Below the pieces are notes generated by a model. That model worked only from the letters and a program-made list of their open reading frames with translations. It did not search any database and was not told the origin of the DNA. Of a stretch of 64,000 bases of DNA, positions 39,626 to 49,057 are shown piece after piece. This DNA is from VAZQ01 sp963725185. GTDB lineage: Bacteria; Pseudomonadota; Alphaproteobacteria; Rhizobiales; Xanthobacteraceae. Positions within the stretch are counted from its first letter, which is position 1, and each line of letters opens with the position of its first letter. Location of the stretch: positions 434,001-498,000 of the forward strand of contig CAVRXO010000006.1 of assembly GCA_963725185.1 (NCBI GenBank). Reading direction: 5' to 3'. The position numbers and the translations under genes were made by a program.

Positions 39626-39856
39626 CTAGCGGGCATGAGTGCGCGCATGCGCCGCTCGGCTGGAGGACGCGTCGCCATAGGAATTGCCGGCAGTGCCGTA
39701 CGACGGATGCATCCTTGCGTTCCAGCCATTGCAGGCCGGATCGATATCGCACCAGGTCTGCACCGGGCCGCCGTACGACCCCCTCGCCAGCGCGGCGCCC
39801 GCCGTGCTGCCCAGGACAAGCGCCGCCAGCAGCGCAATTTTCGCCTTGGTCAACAT
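39626..39856 (-). CDS. Small secreted protein with a Cys pair
   Basis: A 76-residue protein. A signal peptide (ALLAALVLGSTAGAALA) precedes a short mature chain with YGGPVQTWCDIDPACNGWNA, two cysteines five residues apart, and a His/Arg/Ala-rich tail. The 75-bp gap to the NPQD protein on the same strand suggests one transcript. Similar short conserved secreted proteins occur in rhizobial genomes; function unknown. Confidence 0.68.
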   Translation of the reverse strand: MLTKAKIALLAALVLGSTAGAALARGSYGGPVQTWCDIDPACNGWNARMHPSYGTAGNSYGDASSSRAAHARTHAR

Positions 39857-40188
39857 GTCGCGTTTCCTTTGTTGGTGTCGTCCATGTCCTGGAGATGGGC
39901 GGACCGCCGGCGGCCACCATTAAATTGCCGTTCAGAAAGCTAAATTGCCTTTTAGGGCGACCGCGGCGTTGCTGATCAAGCCCCGTCAATCGGGACGGCG
40001 ATCGCACGAACCGAGTGTGACGCGCACGCAACCGGATTTTGGCGGTTGCACGGATCAAGCAGGCCCTTGGGAGAAGATCCTTCTAGATCCACCGCTTGTT
40101 CCCTTGCTTAGAACAAGTAAGCGGCGCGTGCATCTGCACCCTCGCCCCACAGGAGCGACGCTCGAACCGCGAGCGCGCTGTCGAAGCA
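39857..40188. other. Intergenic stretch
   Basis: No gene found. It contains the second copy (40071) of the 40-bp motif seen at 37456, and an A/T-rich tract CATTAAATTGCCGTTCAGAA near 39918 that resembles CATTAAATTGACGTTC near 37362. These may be parts of one dispersed intergenic element. Confidence 0.45.
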
Positions 40189-43100
40189 CTAAGCGGGGTG
40201 CGACTGAGCCAGCGTTGTTGGAGCCAGGACGAACGGCTGATCCTGGAAACCTCCTTTCGGGTCGGGCACCTGATTGGAGGGCCCGAAATCCGAATTTCCC
40301 AAGCCGGATGCCATGGATTGAGTCAACAGCGACACGGTATGATTGATGCTGCCCGGCGCGCCGTCGGCAAGCGAGCCCGATTGGCTTGAGGAATTCCCCG
40401 GGTCGGTCAGGAGCGCCGGCATCCAGCCGCTCCATACCCCGTCAAAGGCCTGCAGGAACAGCACGTCAGTACCGGGAGTGGCCGAACCCGTATAGCTCAG
40501 CCCGCTCAGGCTCGTGACCGGCACGGGCTGGTTGATGGCAATCGGGTTGCCACTGTCGGTGACCGTTCCGAGCGCCGGATTGCCTCCGGCAGGATGACCG
40601 AACCACACCTGATACTGCGTGATCGGGCTGCTGCTGCTCAGGGAAAAGATGTTCGACAGCGCAACCGACTGATTGTCCGCAACGGTCTGGTTGTTGGGCG
40701 TTATGACGGCCGGCGTGACGCCCGGATCGGTCAGGGAGACCGGCATCCAGCCACTCCATACGCCGTCGAAGGCCTGCAAGAACAACACGTCGGTGCCGGG
40801 AGTGGCCGAGCCCGTATAGGTTAGCCCACTCAGGTTCGTGACCGGCACGGCTTGGTTGATGGCGATCGGGTTGCCATTGTCGGTGACCGTTCCGAGCGCC
40901 GGATTTCCACCGGCAGGATGGCCGAACCATACCTGATACTGCGTGATCGGGCTGCTGCTGCTCAGGGAAAAGATGTTCGACAGTGCAACCGACTGGTTAT
41001 CCGCAACGGTCTGATTGTTCGGCGTGATGACGGGCTGGCGTGATGCCCTGGTCGGTCAGGGAGACGGGCATCCAGCCGCTCCACGCCCCGTCGAAGGCCT
41101 GCAGGAACAACACGTCGGTGCCGGGAGTGGCCGAGCCCGTATAGGTTAGCCCATTCAGGCTCGTGACCGGCACGGCTTGGTTGATGGCGATCGGGTTGCC
41201 GTTGTCGGTGACCGTTCCGAGCGCCGGATTTCCACCGGCGGGATGGCCGAACCATACCTGATACTGCGTGATCGGGCTGCTGCTGCTCAGGGAGAAGATG
41301 TTCGACAGCGCAACCGACTGATTGTCCGCAACGGTCTGGTTGTTGGGCGTTATGACGGCCGGCGTGACGCCCGGATCGGTCAGGGAGACCGGCATCCAGC
41401 CGCTCCACACCCCGTCGAAGGCCTGCAGGAACAACACGTCGGTGCCAGGAGTGGCCGAGCCCGTATAGGTTAGCCCATTCAGGTTCGTGACCGGCACGGC
41501 TTGGTTGATGGCGATCGGGTTGCCATTGTCGGTGACCGTTCCGAGCGCCGGATTGCCACCGGCGGGATGGCCGAACCACACCTGATACTGCGTGATCGGG
41601 CTGCTGCTGCTCAGGGAAAAGATGTTCGACAGCGCAACCGACTGATTGTCCGCAACGGTCTGGTTGTTGGGCGTTATGACGGCCGGCGTGATGCCCGGAT
41701 CGGTCAGGAAGGCGGGCATCCAGCCACTCCATACGCCGTCGAAGGCCTGGACGAACAACACGTCGGTGCCCGGAGTGGCCGAGCCCGTATAGGTTAGCCC
41801 ATTCAGGCTCGTGACCGGCACTGCCTGGTTGATGGCGATCGGGTTGCCATTGTCGGTGACCGTTCCGAGCGCCGGATTTCCACCTGCAGGATGGCCGAAC
41901 CACACCTGATACTGCGTGATCGGGCTGCTGCTGCTCAAGGAAAAGATGTTCGAAAGTGCTACCGATTGGTTATCGGCGACCGACTGATTGTTCGGCGTGA
42001 TGACGGGCCCTGTGATGCCTTGGTCGGTCAGGCCAGCCCAGGTCCAGCCGCTCCATACCCCGTCGTAGGCCTGGAGAAACAAGATGTCCGTCCCTGGAGT
42101 GGACGAGCCGATATAGTTCAGCCCGCTCAGGCTTGCGACCGTGACCGCCTGATTGACCGCAATCGGGTTGCCGTTGTCGGTCACCGTTCCCAGTGCGGGA
42201 TTTCCACCCGCGGGATGGCTGAACCACACCTGGTATTCCGTAATCCCGCTGCCGCTCACCGAGAAGATGCTTGTCAGCGGAACGGATTGGCTGGGCGCCA
42301 CCGTCTGATCGTTGAAGGTGATCGCGGGTGCACTACCCGGCGGCGGCGGCGGCGTGACGCTGGCCACAAGCTGGCCGACATTGCTGGCGACGATTCCGGC
42401 ATACGCGGTGATGAAAAGATCATCTCCCACATTGGTCCCGGACAGGAAGGTGACCTGCGACAGCTGTGCCGCGCTCACGACCAGCGGTTGGTTGGTCCCC
42501 ATCGGCTGCGCCGCTCCGTTCAACAGGAATTGGCCACTGCTTGGCGTGCTGGAGCTGTCGTAAAACGAATATTGCGTGATTGGATCGCCGTCGGGGTCGG
42601 GGTTGCCGACGGAAAACAGGCTCGAGGCTGCAACGATGCTGCTCGCCGGCAGCGTTACGTTGGACACCGTCACCGCGGGCGGGCGATCCAGGGTGATATC
42701 GAGCGTGGCGGTATTCGAGCTGCCGCCATTGCCGTCGCCTGTGGTATAGCTGAAGACATCCTGGAGGTGGCTTCCGGTCGGCGCGCTGTTGATCGCCGCG
42801 CTGATATCGGCCGTATATGTGTAGGACCCGTCCGCACTGAGCCAGAGGTGGCCATAGCGGCCCGCAATCCGCTGGCCGACCACGACGGTGCCGCTCGCCG
42901 TGTCGCTCACGCTTGCCACGCTCAATGCATCGGCGTCCGGATCGGTATCGTTCGCCAGCACGCCGCCCGCGGCGCTGACCGACAGAATGGTGCCGACCAC
43001 GTCGGTGGCGGTGTCGTTGTTCGCTACCGGCGCGCGGTCGATCGCGACCTGCGAGGTGGTGACGAGGTTCTGGGTTCCGTCGTTCACCGACCAGGTGACG

Positions 43101-44392
43101 GTGCGCTGCGGATGGCTGCCGCTCGATGCGTCGGTCCCGGTATCTTGGTAGGTGACCTCGCTGAACAGGGTCTGGTAGGTGGCGAGCGAGGCCGCGCCGG
43201 TCAGCGTTAGGGTAGCGGTACTGGCGTTCCAAGTGACGGCGATCGCAGCGCCGTCGACCGTGCCGCTCTGCTGGCCGTTGACGAACAGCTGGTCGCCCGC
43301 GACCGCGCCGCCGCCGCCGTTCGCGACCCTGACGCTCGCGCTCGCGAGATCGGCTTTGCCGGGATCACTGATGGTCGCTCCCGTGAGGAGCGCGACAGGC
43401 GAGCCGCCCTGAGGCGCATCGGACAAGGTCCCGTCGACTATGAGGCCTTCGGGAACACCGACGAATCCATGTTGGGTGTAGGAGCTGTCATTGTAGAATC
43501 CGGTGATGATTCCGGAATCGCTGACACCGTTGATGTCGGTTTCCGTCGCCCCGGGAACATCGATCGTTGTCGTAACGCCGTTCTGTTCGATGAACCCGTG
43601 CACGTTGCCGAGACTGTCGGCATAGTAGCCGACCACCTCGCCGGCATCGTTGATTGCCGAGACACCGGTCTCGGTGGCGCCGGGAATGACGATCGTCGTG
43701 ATGACGCCGTTGTTGTCGATGAACCCGTTGTTGACGCTGGAGCTGTTTTCGTAGTTCCCGGCCACCTCGCCGGTGGCGCTGACTCCGGCCACGCTGGTGC
43801 TGATCGATCCGGCTGGATCGATCGTCGCAAAGGTGCCGTTGATGTCGGTAAAGCCGTGGGCCTGGCCGCTGCCGTCCGTATAGGTCCCGACGATCTCGCC
43901 GGCTGCATTGAGGCCCGAAACGGAAGTCGTGGAAGCGCCGGGGACGTCGACGATCGTGAAGTTGCCGTTGTTGTCGATGAATCCGTTGATACCGAAACCG
44001 AAGTCGTCGACATAGGTTCCGAATATCGTCCCGGCATTGGTGACGCCGTCCACGATGGTGCTGCTCGCCAGGAGCACGTCGATTTGCTGGAAGGCGCCGT
44101 TGCTATATACGAATCCGTGCTGCCGGTTCTCCCAGTCGACATAGGATCCGAAAATTTCACCGCTGGCGGTGATGCCGATCCCGTTGGTGTTGCTGGAGCC
44201 GGGCGGATCGAATGTCGTGCCGACGCTTCCGGTAGCGGTGAAGCCATGGAAATAGCTGTCGTCGTCGCCGTCAGTATAGCCATAAGACCCGACAACCTCG
44301 CCGGCGGTGTCGATGCCGTCCGCCGCGACATAGACGTCGCTGCCGATCGGCTGGGAAATGTTGATGGGCGTGAAGGTGTATGTTGTTGTCAT
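40189..44392 (-). CDS. Giant repeat surface protein (HAF-like propeller, VCBS/cadherin-like, six 108-residue repeats), one-base insertion
   Basis: About 1400 residues after repair at about 41034-41036. The first about 320 residues are HAF-type repeats (GEVVGSYGYTDGDD, GEIVGTYTDGSGQAHGF), probably a beta-propeller. A cadherin/VCBS-like part follows (GGVLANDTDPDADALSVASV). Then come six units of 108 residues (each with NNQTVADNQSVALSNIFSL, QYQVWFGHPAGGNPALG and GTDVLFLQAFDGVWSGW). No classical signal peptide is visible, so type I secretion or another route is possible. The calcium-binding style (DTDPDAD) fits an adhesin or matrix protein. Function is inferred from architecture only. Confidence 0.8.
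40390..42332 (-). repeat. Six tandem 324-bp coding repeats
   Basis: Six units of 324 bp (108 residues) sit in the C-terminal half of the giant protein. The four central units are nearly identical at the base level, including synonymous sites, while the unit nearest the N-terminus has diverged (SVSGSGITEYQVWFSHPAGG). One period is 325 bp because of the single extra base at about 41035. Confidence 0.9.
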
Positions 44393-44901
44393 TTTTATTC
44401 TCTGCTTTATGAGGCATCCATAGAATTTGTTGCCTCAGGAGCGGAAATGTTCGGTCCGCGGCGGTCGCCGGCCTGCGCGGGCGCTCGGATCGACGCGGAA
44501 GCAATTGAAAGGATGGAGATTTTTCCGCAAAATTAAGTTTTGGAGAGGTGCCGCCGCGTTTCTCTCAAATCATGGGCGGTTGCTTTGTTTGCTGTTGCCG
44601 GCGTTCGCCTTGTCTTATTGCGGCGCACCAAATCGATTGCAGAATCCGACAATTTCACAACGAGTGTCCGAATGCCCGGCGCACCGGACAAAAATACGAG
44701 GCGGCTTGACAGTATCCATGGATACTCATGATCGCGTGGCCGTCGAACCTCGCATTCTTCGACGCGTCGCGGTCACCTGCGGCACCTGATCAATCATCAT
44801 GGTCTCGAAATGCGCGAGCCACCCGGATGCCTATTGCCGCCGGGCGGCCCGCGTTCAGCGCGGCCTTGGTGATTTTGTCGCTCCTGGTACGGAGGCGCGA
44901 A
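44393..44901. other. Intergenic region upstream of the giant protein gene
   Basis: No gene is convincing in these 509 bp. A perfect 16-bp palindrome AGTATCCATGGATACT lies at 44711-44726, and its first A completes a TTGACA (44706-44711) that reads as a -35-like box on the + strand. The promoter of the minus-strand giant gene must lie in the lower part of the gap. Confidence 0.45.
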
Positions 44902-45309
44902 CTACTTCACTCCTGTGCCCGGGGACGGCGCGGTGAAGCCGGCCCAGGCCAGATAGATGCCGATCACGAGCGAGGGTGTCAGATAGAGATAATAATGCTC
45001 GCCGTATTGCATGTGATCAAAGAGCTGCCGCATAGCTTCGGTTGTCACAAGCAGGAGCAGGAGGCCTTTGGCGAGGATCAACCATCCGACCAAAGTGACG
45101 ACCACCGGCAGTGCCCCGCCTGACCAGACGTTGTGCCCAAGCACCATCGCCAGGCCGCCAGCAAGGCTGATGATGGCGTAAACAAGCATGACCGGCGCAT
45201 CGGCAACCGCGGCCTCGATCATTGCGTTTCCGCGTACCAGCAAGGCAACCACAAGCAAGACCGTGAACGTGCCGATGAAGCGCGCGAGGAAAACGGTCAA
45301 TCGGGACAT
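44902..45309 (-). CDS. Small four-helix membrane protein, unknown function
   Basis: A 135-residue protein from ATG 45309 (MSRLTVFLARFIGTFTVLL). It has four hydrophobic segments (FTVLLVVALLV, VMLVYAIISLAGGLAMVLGH, ALPVVVTLVGWLILAKGLLLLLV, YLYLTPSLVIGIYLAWAGF). The frame is open to 45438 but upstream residues are not membrane-like. It is divergent from the amidohydrolase gene. I do not recognise a named family. Confidence 0.7.
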   Translation of the reverse strand: MSRLTVFLARFIGTFTVLLVVALLVRGNAMIEAAVADAPVMLVYAIISLAGGLAMVLGHNVWSGGALPVVVTLVGWLILAKGLLLLLVTTEAMRQLFDHMQYGEHYYLYLTPSLVIGIYLAWAGFTAPSPGTGVK

Positions 45310-45545
45310 ACGAACCTCCGCGATGGTGGATGACGAGCATACCGCGGCTGCCGGGGTTTCGCGAAACCGACGCCGCGGCAGGTTGGTACCAGATGCCGAC
45401 ATCGGTGGGAATCTGAAGAGGACGGCGCACCGCGGCAACCATCGCGGCCTGCGCTGCGGTCGGACAGGCCGGCATCTCGGCCGGCGCTGGCCGGGTAGGA
45501 GGCGCCTTGATAGACTGCCCGAACTTGCGAAACAGCGAGGTCTGC

Positions 45546-46454
45546 ATGACGCGTTCTGAAGTGCCGGTCAGCTTGCCGCCGGATCCCAATACGCGGGCGC
45601 CGCACTGGAGCGTTCCGAAAGGCGCTTGCGACACACATGCCCATGTGTTCGGCCCGCCCGATATCTTTCCGTACTACGATGAGCGCCGATACACGCCGCC
45701 GGCCGCGCCGGTCGAGCACTATCGCAACATGCAGAGGATCACCGGCCTCAGCCGCGCGGTCTTCGTCTGCCCGACCGCTCACGGATACGACAACCGCGTC
45801 ATTCTGGATGCCGTCGCCAAGCTGGGCGATGCGGCGCGCGGCATCGCCAACATCGACTCCTCGTTCGACAGCAAGGCGCTCGCGGCGTTGGCGGAGGGTG
45901 GAATACGCGGCGCGCGCTTTCATTTGATGAAAGACCGGCCCGGCAGCGAGGACCATCTTGGCGAGCATCTGCCGGTGCTGCAGCGGCTCGGCTGGATCCT
46001 CGTTCTGCACGTCGATCCTCCGGATTTCGTCGAGCATGAACGGTTCGTCAGGGCGCTCCCGACGGTCACCATCATCGACCACATGGCGCGCGTTCGCGGC
46101 AAGGACGGTCTCGGCCAGCCGGCCTTCCGGCTTCTTCTCGACCTGCTGAAGGATGACCGCTTCTGGGTCAAGCTGTGCAGCTTCGACAAGATCAGCGCCG
46201 TTCCCAAAGCCCATGTCGAGGGAAGCCTGCCTTACCTCGATATGGTCCCCTTCGCCCAGGCGGTCATCGAAGCCGCGCCCGACCGTGTGATCTGGGGGAC
46301 CGATTGGCCGCACGGAAATACCTTCACGCCCGGCCGGACGCCCAACGAAGGCGATCTCTTGGATCTCTTGGCCGTGATCGCGCCGGATCCAGCAGTCAGG
46401 AATCGCATCCTCGTTGACAACCCGGCCCGCTTGTTCGGATTCGCGCCTGATTAG
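45546..46454 (+). CDS. Amidohydrolase-2 family metal-dependent hydrolase (PDC lactonase-like)
   Basis: A 302-residue TIM-barrel amidohydrolase from ATG 45546 (MTRSEVPVSLPP), with a second in-frame ATG 13 codons upstream. Metal and catalytic residues are visible: DTHAHVFGP near the N-terminus, HVDPPDF, IIDHMARV and the C-terminal WGTDWPHGNTF. This pattern is shared with 2-pyrone-4,6-dicarboxylate lactonase (LigI) and 4-sulfomuconolactonase relatives. It probably opens a lactone or decarboxylates an aromatic breakdown product. No partner pathway genes are adjacent. Confidence 0.87.
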   Translation: MTRSEVPVSLPPDPNTRAPHWSVPKGACDTHAHVFGPPDIFPYYDERRYTPPAAPVEHYRNMQRITGLSRAVFVCPTAHGYDNRVILDAVAKLGDAARGIANIDSSFDSKALAALAEGGIRGARFHLMKDRPGSEDHLGEHLPVLQRLGWILVLHVDPPDFVEHERFVRALPTVTIIDHMARVRGKDGLGQPAFRLLLDLLKDDRFWVKLCSFDKISAVPKAHVEGSLPYLDMVPFAQAVIEAAPDRVIWGTDWPHGNTFTPGRTPNEGDLLDLLAVIAPDPAVRNRILVDNPARLFGFAPD

Positions 46455-46550
46455 GTGCACGTCCCGGGGACAGTCGCGCCGTCAAGGCGGGCCAATCACA
46501 ACCGCCTGCCCACATTGCCACCCGGGCTTTCATGCTTGGCGCACGAGACA

Positions 46551-46573
46551 AACCCCGGCCTTGAGCCGGGGTT
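46551..46573. terminator. Perfect 9-bp hairpin between convergent genes
   Basis: AACCCCGGC (46551-46559) pairs with GCCGGGGTT (46565-46573) around CTTGA, between the amidohydrolase stop and the stop of the convergent secreted-protein gene. The flanking A/T bases are short, so it could act weakly on either strand. Confidence 0.6.
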
Positions 46574-46606
46574 CTCGTCAGTCGATGGGATCATGCTTTC
46601 CAGGGA

Positions 46607-47215
46607 TTATTGCGTCTGCGTCTGCGGTTGTGCCTGCGTCTGCGTGGCTGCTCCCTGCGCCTGGGCCTTCAACTCCTCCGCGGTGGCCAGCGCCGCTTCC
46701 TTGGTGCAGATATCTTGGAACAGCACACTGCCGTCGTCGAGATATTGCTTGGTCAGGCAGTTGCAGGGCGCGGTGGGCGTGGCGACGGTGTCGACCGGCG
46801 CAGTCACCAGCGTGGTGTCAATGCCCCAATGCGGGTGATGGAACGTGATCCACCACGGATGGTCGTGGTGATGGGGCGGCCACCAAACAACCGGCGGAGG
46901 AAGGTGCGTTCCGGGCGGGTTGCCGCATCGGGTGAATTCAATGCATGGCGGGGTCGGCTTGCGGGGAGAATTGCAGAAAGCGCATTTAATGATCGTTGTG
47001 TTGCTCGCCCGCCGCGCAAAGCTGTTGCGGGAGCCGAGCCCGGTCGTGCCGACGCGCGAGATGCTCGCAGTGTGGCTGATGCCGCCGCTGCTGAAGCTGC
47101 GGCTGCCTCCGGCGCTGAAACTGGCGCGCATGGCTGACGCACTGGTAGGAGCAAGCGCCCCGACCGCAACGGTGGCGACCGCCGCCACTGCGAAAATGGA
47201 ACTACAATTCAACAT
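46607..47215 (-). CDS. Secreted His/Pro-rich protein
   Basis: A 202-residue protein with a signal peptide (IFAVAAVATVAVGALAPTSASA). The mature part is Ser-rich at first, then has CAFCN and a Pro/His/Trp-rich stretch (VVWWPPHHHDHPWWITFHHP). A CNCLTKQYLDDGSVLFQDICT block with paired cysteines follows, and a Gln/Thr/Ala-rich tail ends the protein. Histidine clusters may bind metal. No named family recognised; similar proteins are widespread in Bradyrhizobium relatives. Confidence 0.72.
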   Translation of the reverse strand: MLNCSSIFAVAAVATVAVGALAPTSASAMRASFSAGGSRSFSSGGISHTASISRVGTTGLGSRNSFARRASNTTIIKCAFCNSPRKPTPPCIEFTRCGNPPGTHLPPPVVWWPPHHHDHPWWITFHHPHWGIDTTLVTAPVDTVATPTAPCNCLTKQYLDDGSVLFQDICTKEAALATAEELKAQAQGAATQTQAQPQTQTQ

Positions 47216-47803
47216 TTGTCTCTCCCGAAGGTTTCTGTTCAGCGTAGTGCATTCGTCTGACTATTGGTCGGGCCGCCGGGGGGAGAGGTTCATTTGGCAA
47301 AAAAATGCCGAAATCGGCGGCCTCGCACGCGATGCGACCCACTTAGAAAATCCGCGCGCCGGATGCTGTGATACGGACCGAGCGCGGCCGAGCAGGAATT
47401 GTTGTTAAAGGAGATCGCCCCGGGGAGAGCGGCAGGACAATCGCATATGGAGTGATTGCTGCAGAACGCAGCCGCAAGCTCCAACCCTCCGGAGGGTGGC
47501 GACGCGTAGCGGCGCCGGGTGGGGGGACTACGCGAACTCCATGTTTGCCCCCTCGCCACGCGGCCGCCGCAACGAGCGCCTGATGGATTGATGTTGTCCT
47601 TGTGGGTCTGGCCACCTGTACCACCGCGGAGTTTGGCGGGTCCTCGACATCACCGCAATGTCACGGTTCGCGTAGTCCCCCCACCCCGCTGCCTCGCTAC
47701 GCGAGGCATAGACCCTCCCCGCCAACGGGCGGGAGGGTGAGCCCGCGGTGCCGTCGTTCCGAACAAGAACCGCCGTATGCGATTGCCCTGCGGGGGACGC
47801 CCG
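47216..47803. other. Intergenic region with MITE-like palindromic element
   Basis: This 588-bp gap has no convincing gene. It is dominated by the palindromic element at 47484-47738, listed separately. Confidence 0.55.
47484..47738. repeat. MITE-like inverted-repeat element
   Basis: A perfect 21-bp inverted repeat has arms at 47517-47537 and 47666-47686 (the left arm starts GGGTGGGGGGACTACGCG). Outside it CGCGTAGCG (47503-47511) matches CGCTACGCG (47695-47703). ACCCTCCGGAGGGT (47484-47497) and the hairpin at 47712-47738 close the ends. The spacer has no reading frame of note. The structure fits a miniature inverted-repeat element or a large intergenic palindrome. Confidence 0.72.
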
Positions 47804-48088
47804 CTACTTGCCAAACAAATGATCGGTTGCGGTGATGAGCCCGATCGTGGGATTTGTCGCGCAATAGGCGCCGAGCTTGCCGGCATTTTCGGCGAATTTG
47901 TCGGTGTCAAGGACGGGCGGATCGTCCTCGCCCTTGTAGTAGGCGTCGAGCCAAGTCAGGATGAGGCCCATCTCATTTTTGTTGGAGGCCATAAACTGCT
48001 TGCAGGTCATCGTCGACAGGTCGATCTTTTCAGCGCTTGCCGGGGCAAGCGCGAGACAGCCGACAACGGTCAGAATGGCTATCCTCAT
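47804..48088 (-). CDS. HdeA-family periplasmic protein
   Basis: A 94-residue protein with signal peptide (ILTVVGCLALAPASA). The mature domain has the HdeA/HdeB pattern: LSTMTCKQFMASNKNEMGLILTW followed by LDAYYKGEDD, and a second cysteine in GAYCATNP to form the family disulfide. HdeA proteins act as acid-stress chaperones in enterobacteria; the alphaproteobacterial members are less studied. Confidence 0.85.
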   Translation of the reverse strand: MRIAILTVVGCLALAPASAEKIDLSTMTCKQFMASNKNEMGLILTWLDAYYKGEDDPPVLDTDKFAENAGKLGAYCATNPTIGLITATDHLFGK

Positions 48089-48211
48089 TTTGTCCCCCTC
48101 ATCTCGCTCATACAGGGCGCAGCAGCAGCGAGCTTCGGCCCGGCGGGCACTCTACCACTCGTCGGCAAGGCGTCAAATCAGCGAGAGCGACCAGAGCGGG
48201 CTGAGCAATCC

Positions 48212-48907
48212 GTGATCCCCTGGTCGCTCATCGATATCGCGAAAGTGCCGGGCGCCGCCGGCGAGCTGCGTCTCATGCGGCGCGGCAGCGAATTCTCGAT
48301 CAGGCTCGATCACAACGAGCTGATGAACAGCCGTGCCGGCGGATCCGAGGCCGCGCTCGCCACATTGGCGTGCGAGCGGATCAAAGCCCGCGCGCGAGCG
48401 CGGCTCCTGATCGGCGGACTGGGCATGGGCTTCACGCTGCGGGCCGCGCTGGCGGCGCTCGGGGGTGAGGTGCGCATCGTGGTGGCCGAGCTGGTGCCGG
48501 CCGTCCTGGCCTGGGCCCGCGGCCCGATGGCGGAGGTCTTCGGGGCGAGCCTGAACGATCCGCGCGTGCGCATTGTCGGAACTGACGTCGCCCAACTGAT
48601 CCGGCAGGAGCCGTCGGCCTACGACGCGATCCTGCTCGATGTCGACAACGGTCCGGCAGGGCTGACCCGAACCGCCAATGACGCGCTCTATGACCTCCAG
48701 GGATTGAGCGCCGCGCATGCGGCGCTCCGGCCCGGCGGCGTGCTGGCGGTATGGTCATCGGGACCGGACGCCGGTTTCACCCGCCGGCTGCGCCGGGCCG
48801 GTTTCGGCGTGGACGAAGTGCGCCAGCGCGCCAACGGCGCGCGCGGAGGCGCCCGCCACGTCATCTGGATCGGCACGCGCACCGCGCGGGAGAACCAAAT
48901 CGGCTGA
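48212..48907 (+). CDS. Spermidine-synthase-like methyltransferase-fold protein
   Basis: A 231-residue protein from GTG 48212 (VIPWSLIDIAKVPGAAGELR). The frame is open further upstream but that part is antisense to the HdeA-like gene. It contains LLIGGLGMGFTLRAAL (nucleotide-binding loop), VVAELVPAVLAWARG, and YDAILLDVDNGPAGL, the spermidine synthase pattern. The aminopropyl-transfer residues are not all obvious, so it may be a related methyltransferase-fold enzyme of unknown substrate. Confidence 0.8.
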   Translation: MIPWSLIDIAKVPGAAGELRLMRRGSEFSIRLDHNELMNSRAGGSEAALATLACERIKARARARLLIGGLGMGFTLRAALAALGGEVRIVVAELVPAVLAWARGPMAEVFGASLNDPRVRIVGTDVAQLIRQEPSAYDAILLDVDNGPAGLTRTANDALYDLQGLSAAHAALRPGGVLAVWSSGPDAGFTRRLRRAGFGVDEVRQRANGARGGARHVIWIGTRTARENQIG

Positions 48908-49057
48908 GCTCAACTTGTCGCGGCCTTGCGCCAGGACCACAGTGTCGCGGTCCCGCATCGCGGAACTTCGGAGACCGCACGCTATCCTATCCTGCCCGCT
49001 CGACTTGCCGCGACTAGGAGAGATAGTATCGGTTTGCCCGTGTCGGAGAGGATTTCC

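Noticed and set aside
40390..42332. Regular repeat that could be mistaken for a CRISPR or satellite array.
   Set aside because: The 324-bp units are in-frame coding repeats of the giant protein, without spacers.
45310..45545. Possible small gene between the four-helix protein and the amidohydrolase (MQTSLFRKFGQSIKAPPT).
   Set aside because: The frame runs into the divergent gene's antisense and no homologue or ribosome site could be recognised.
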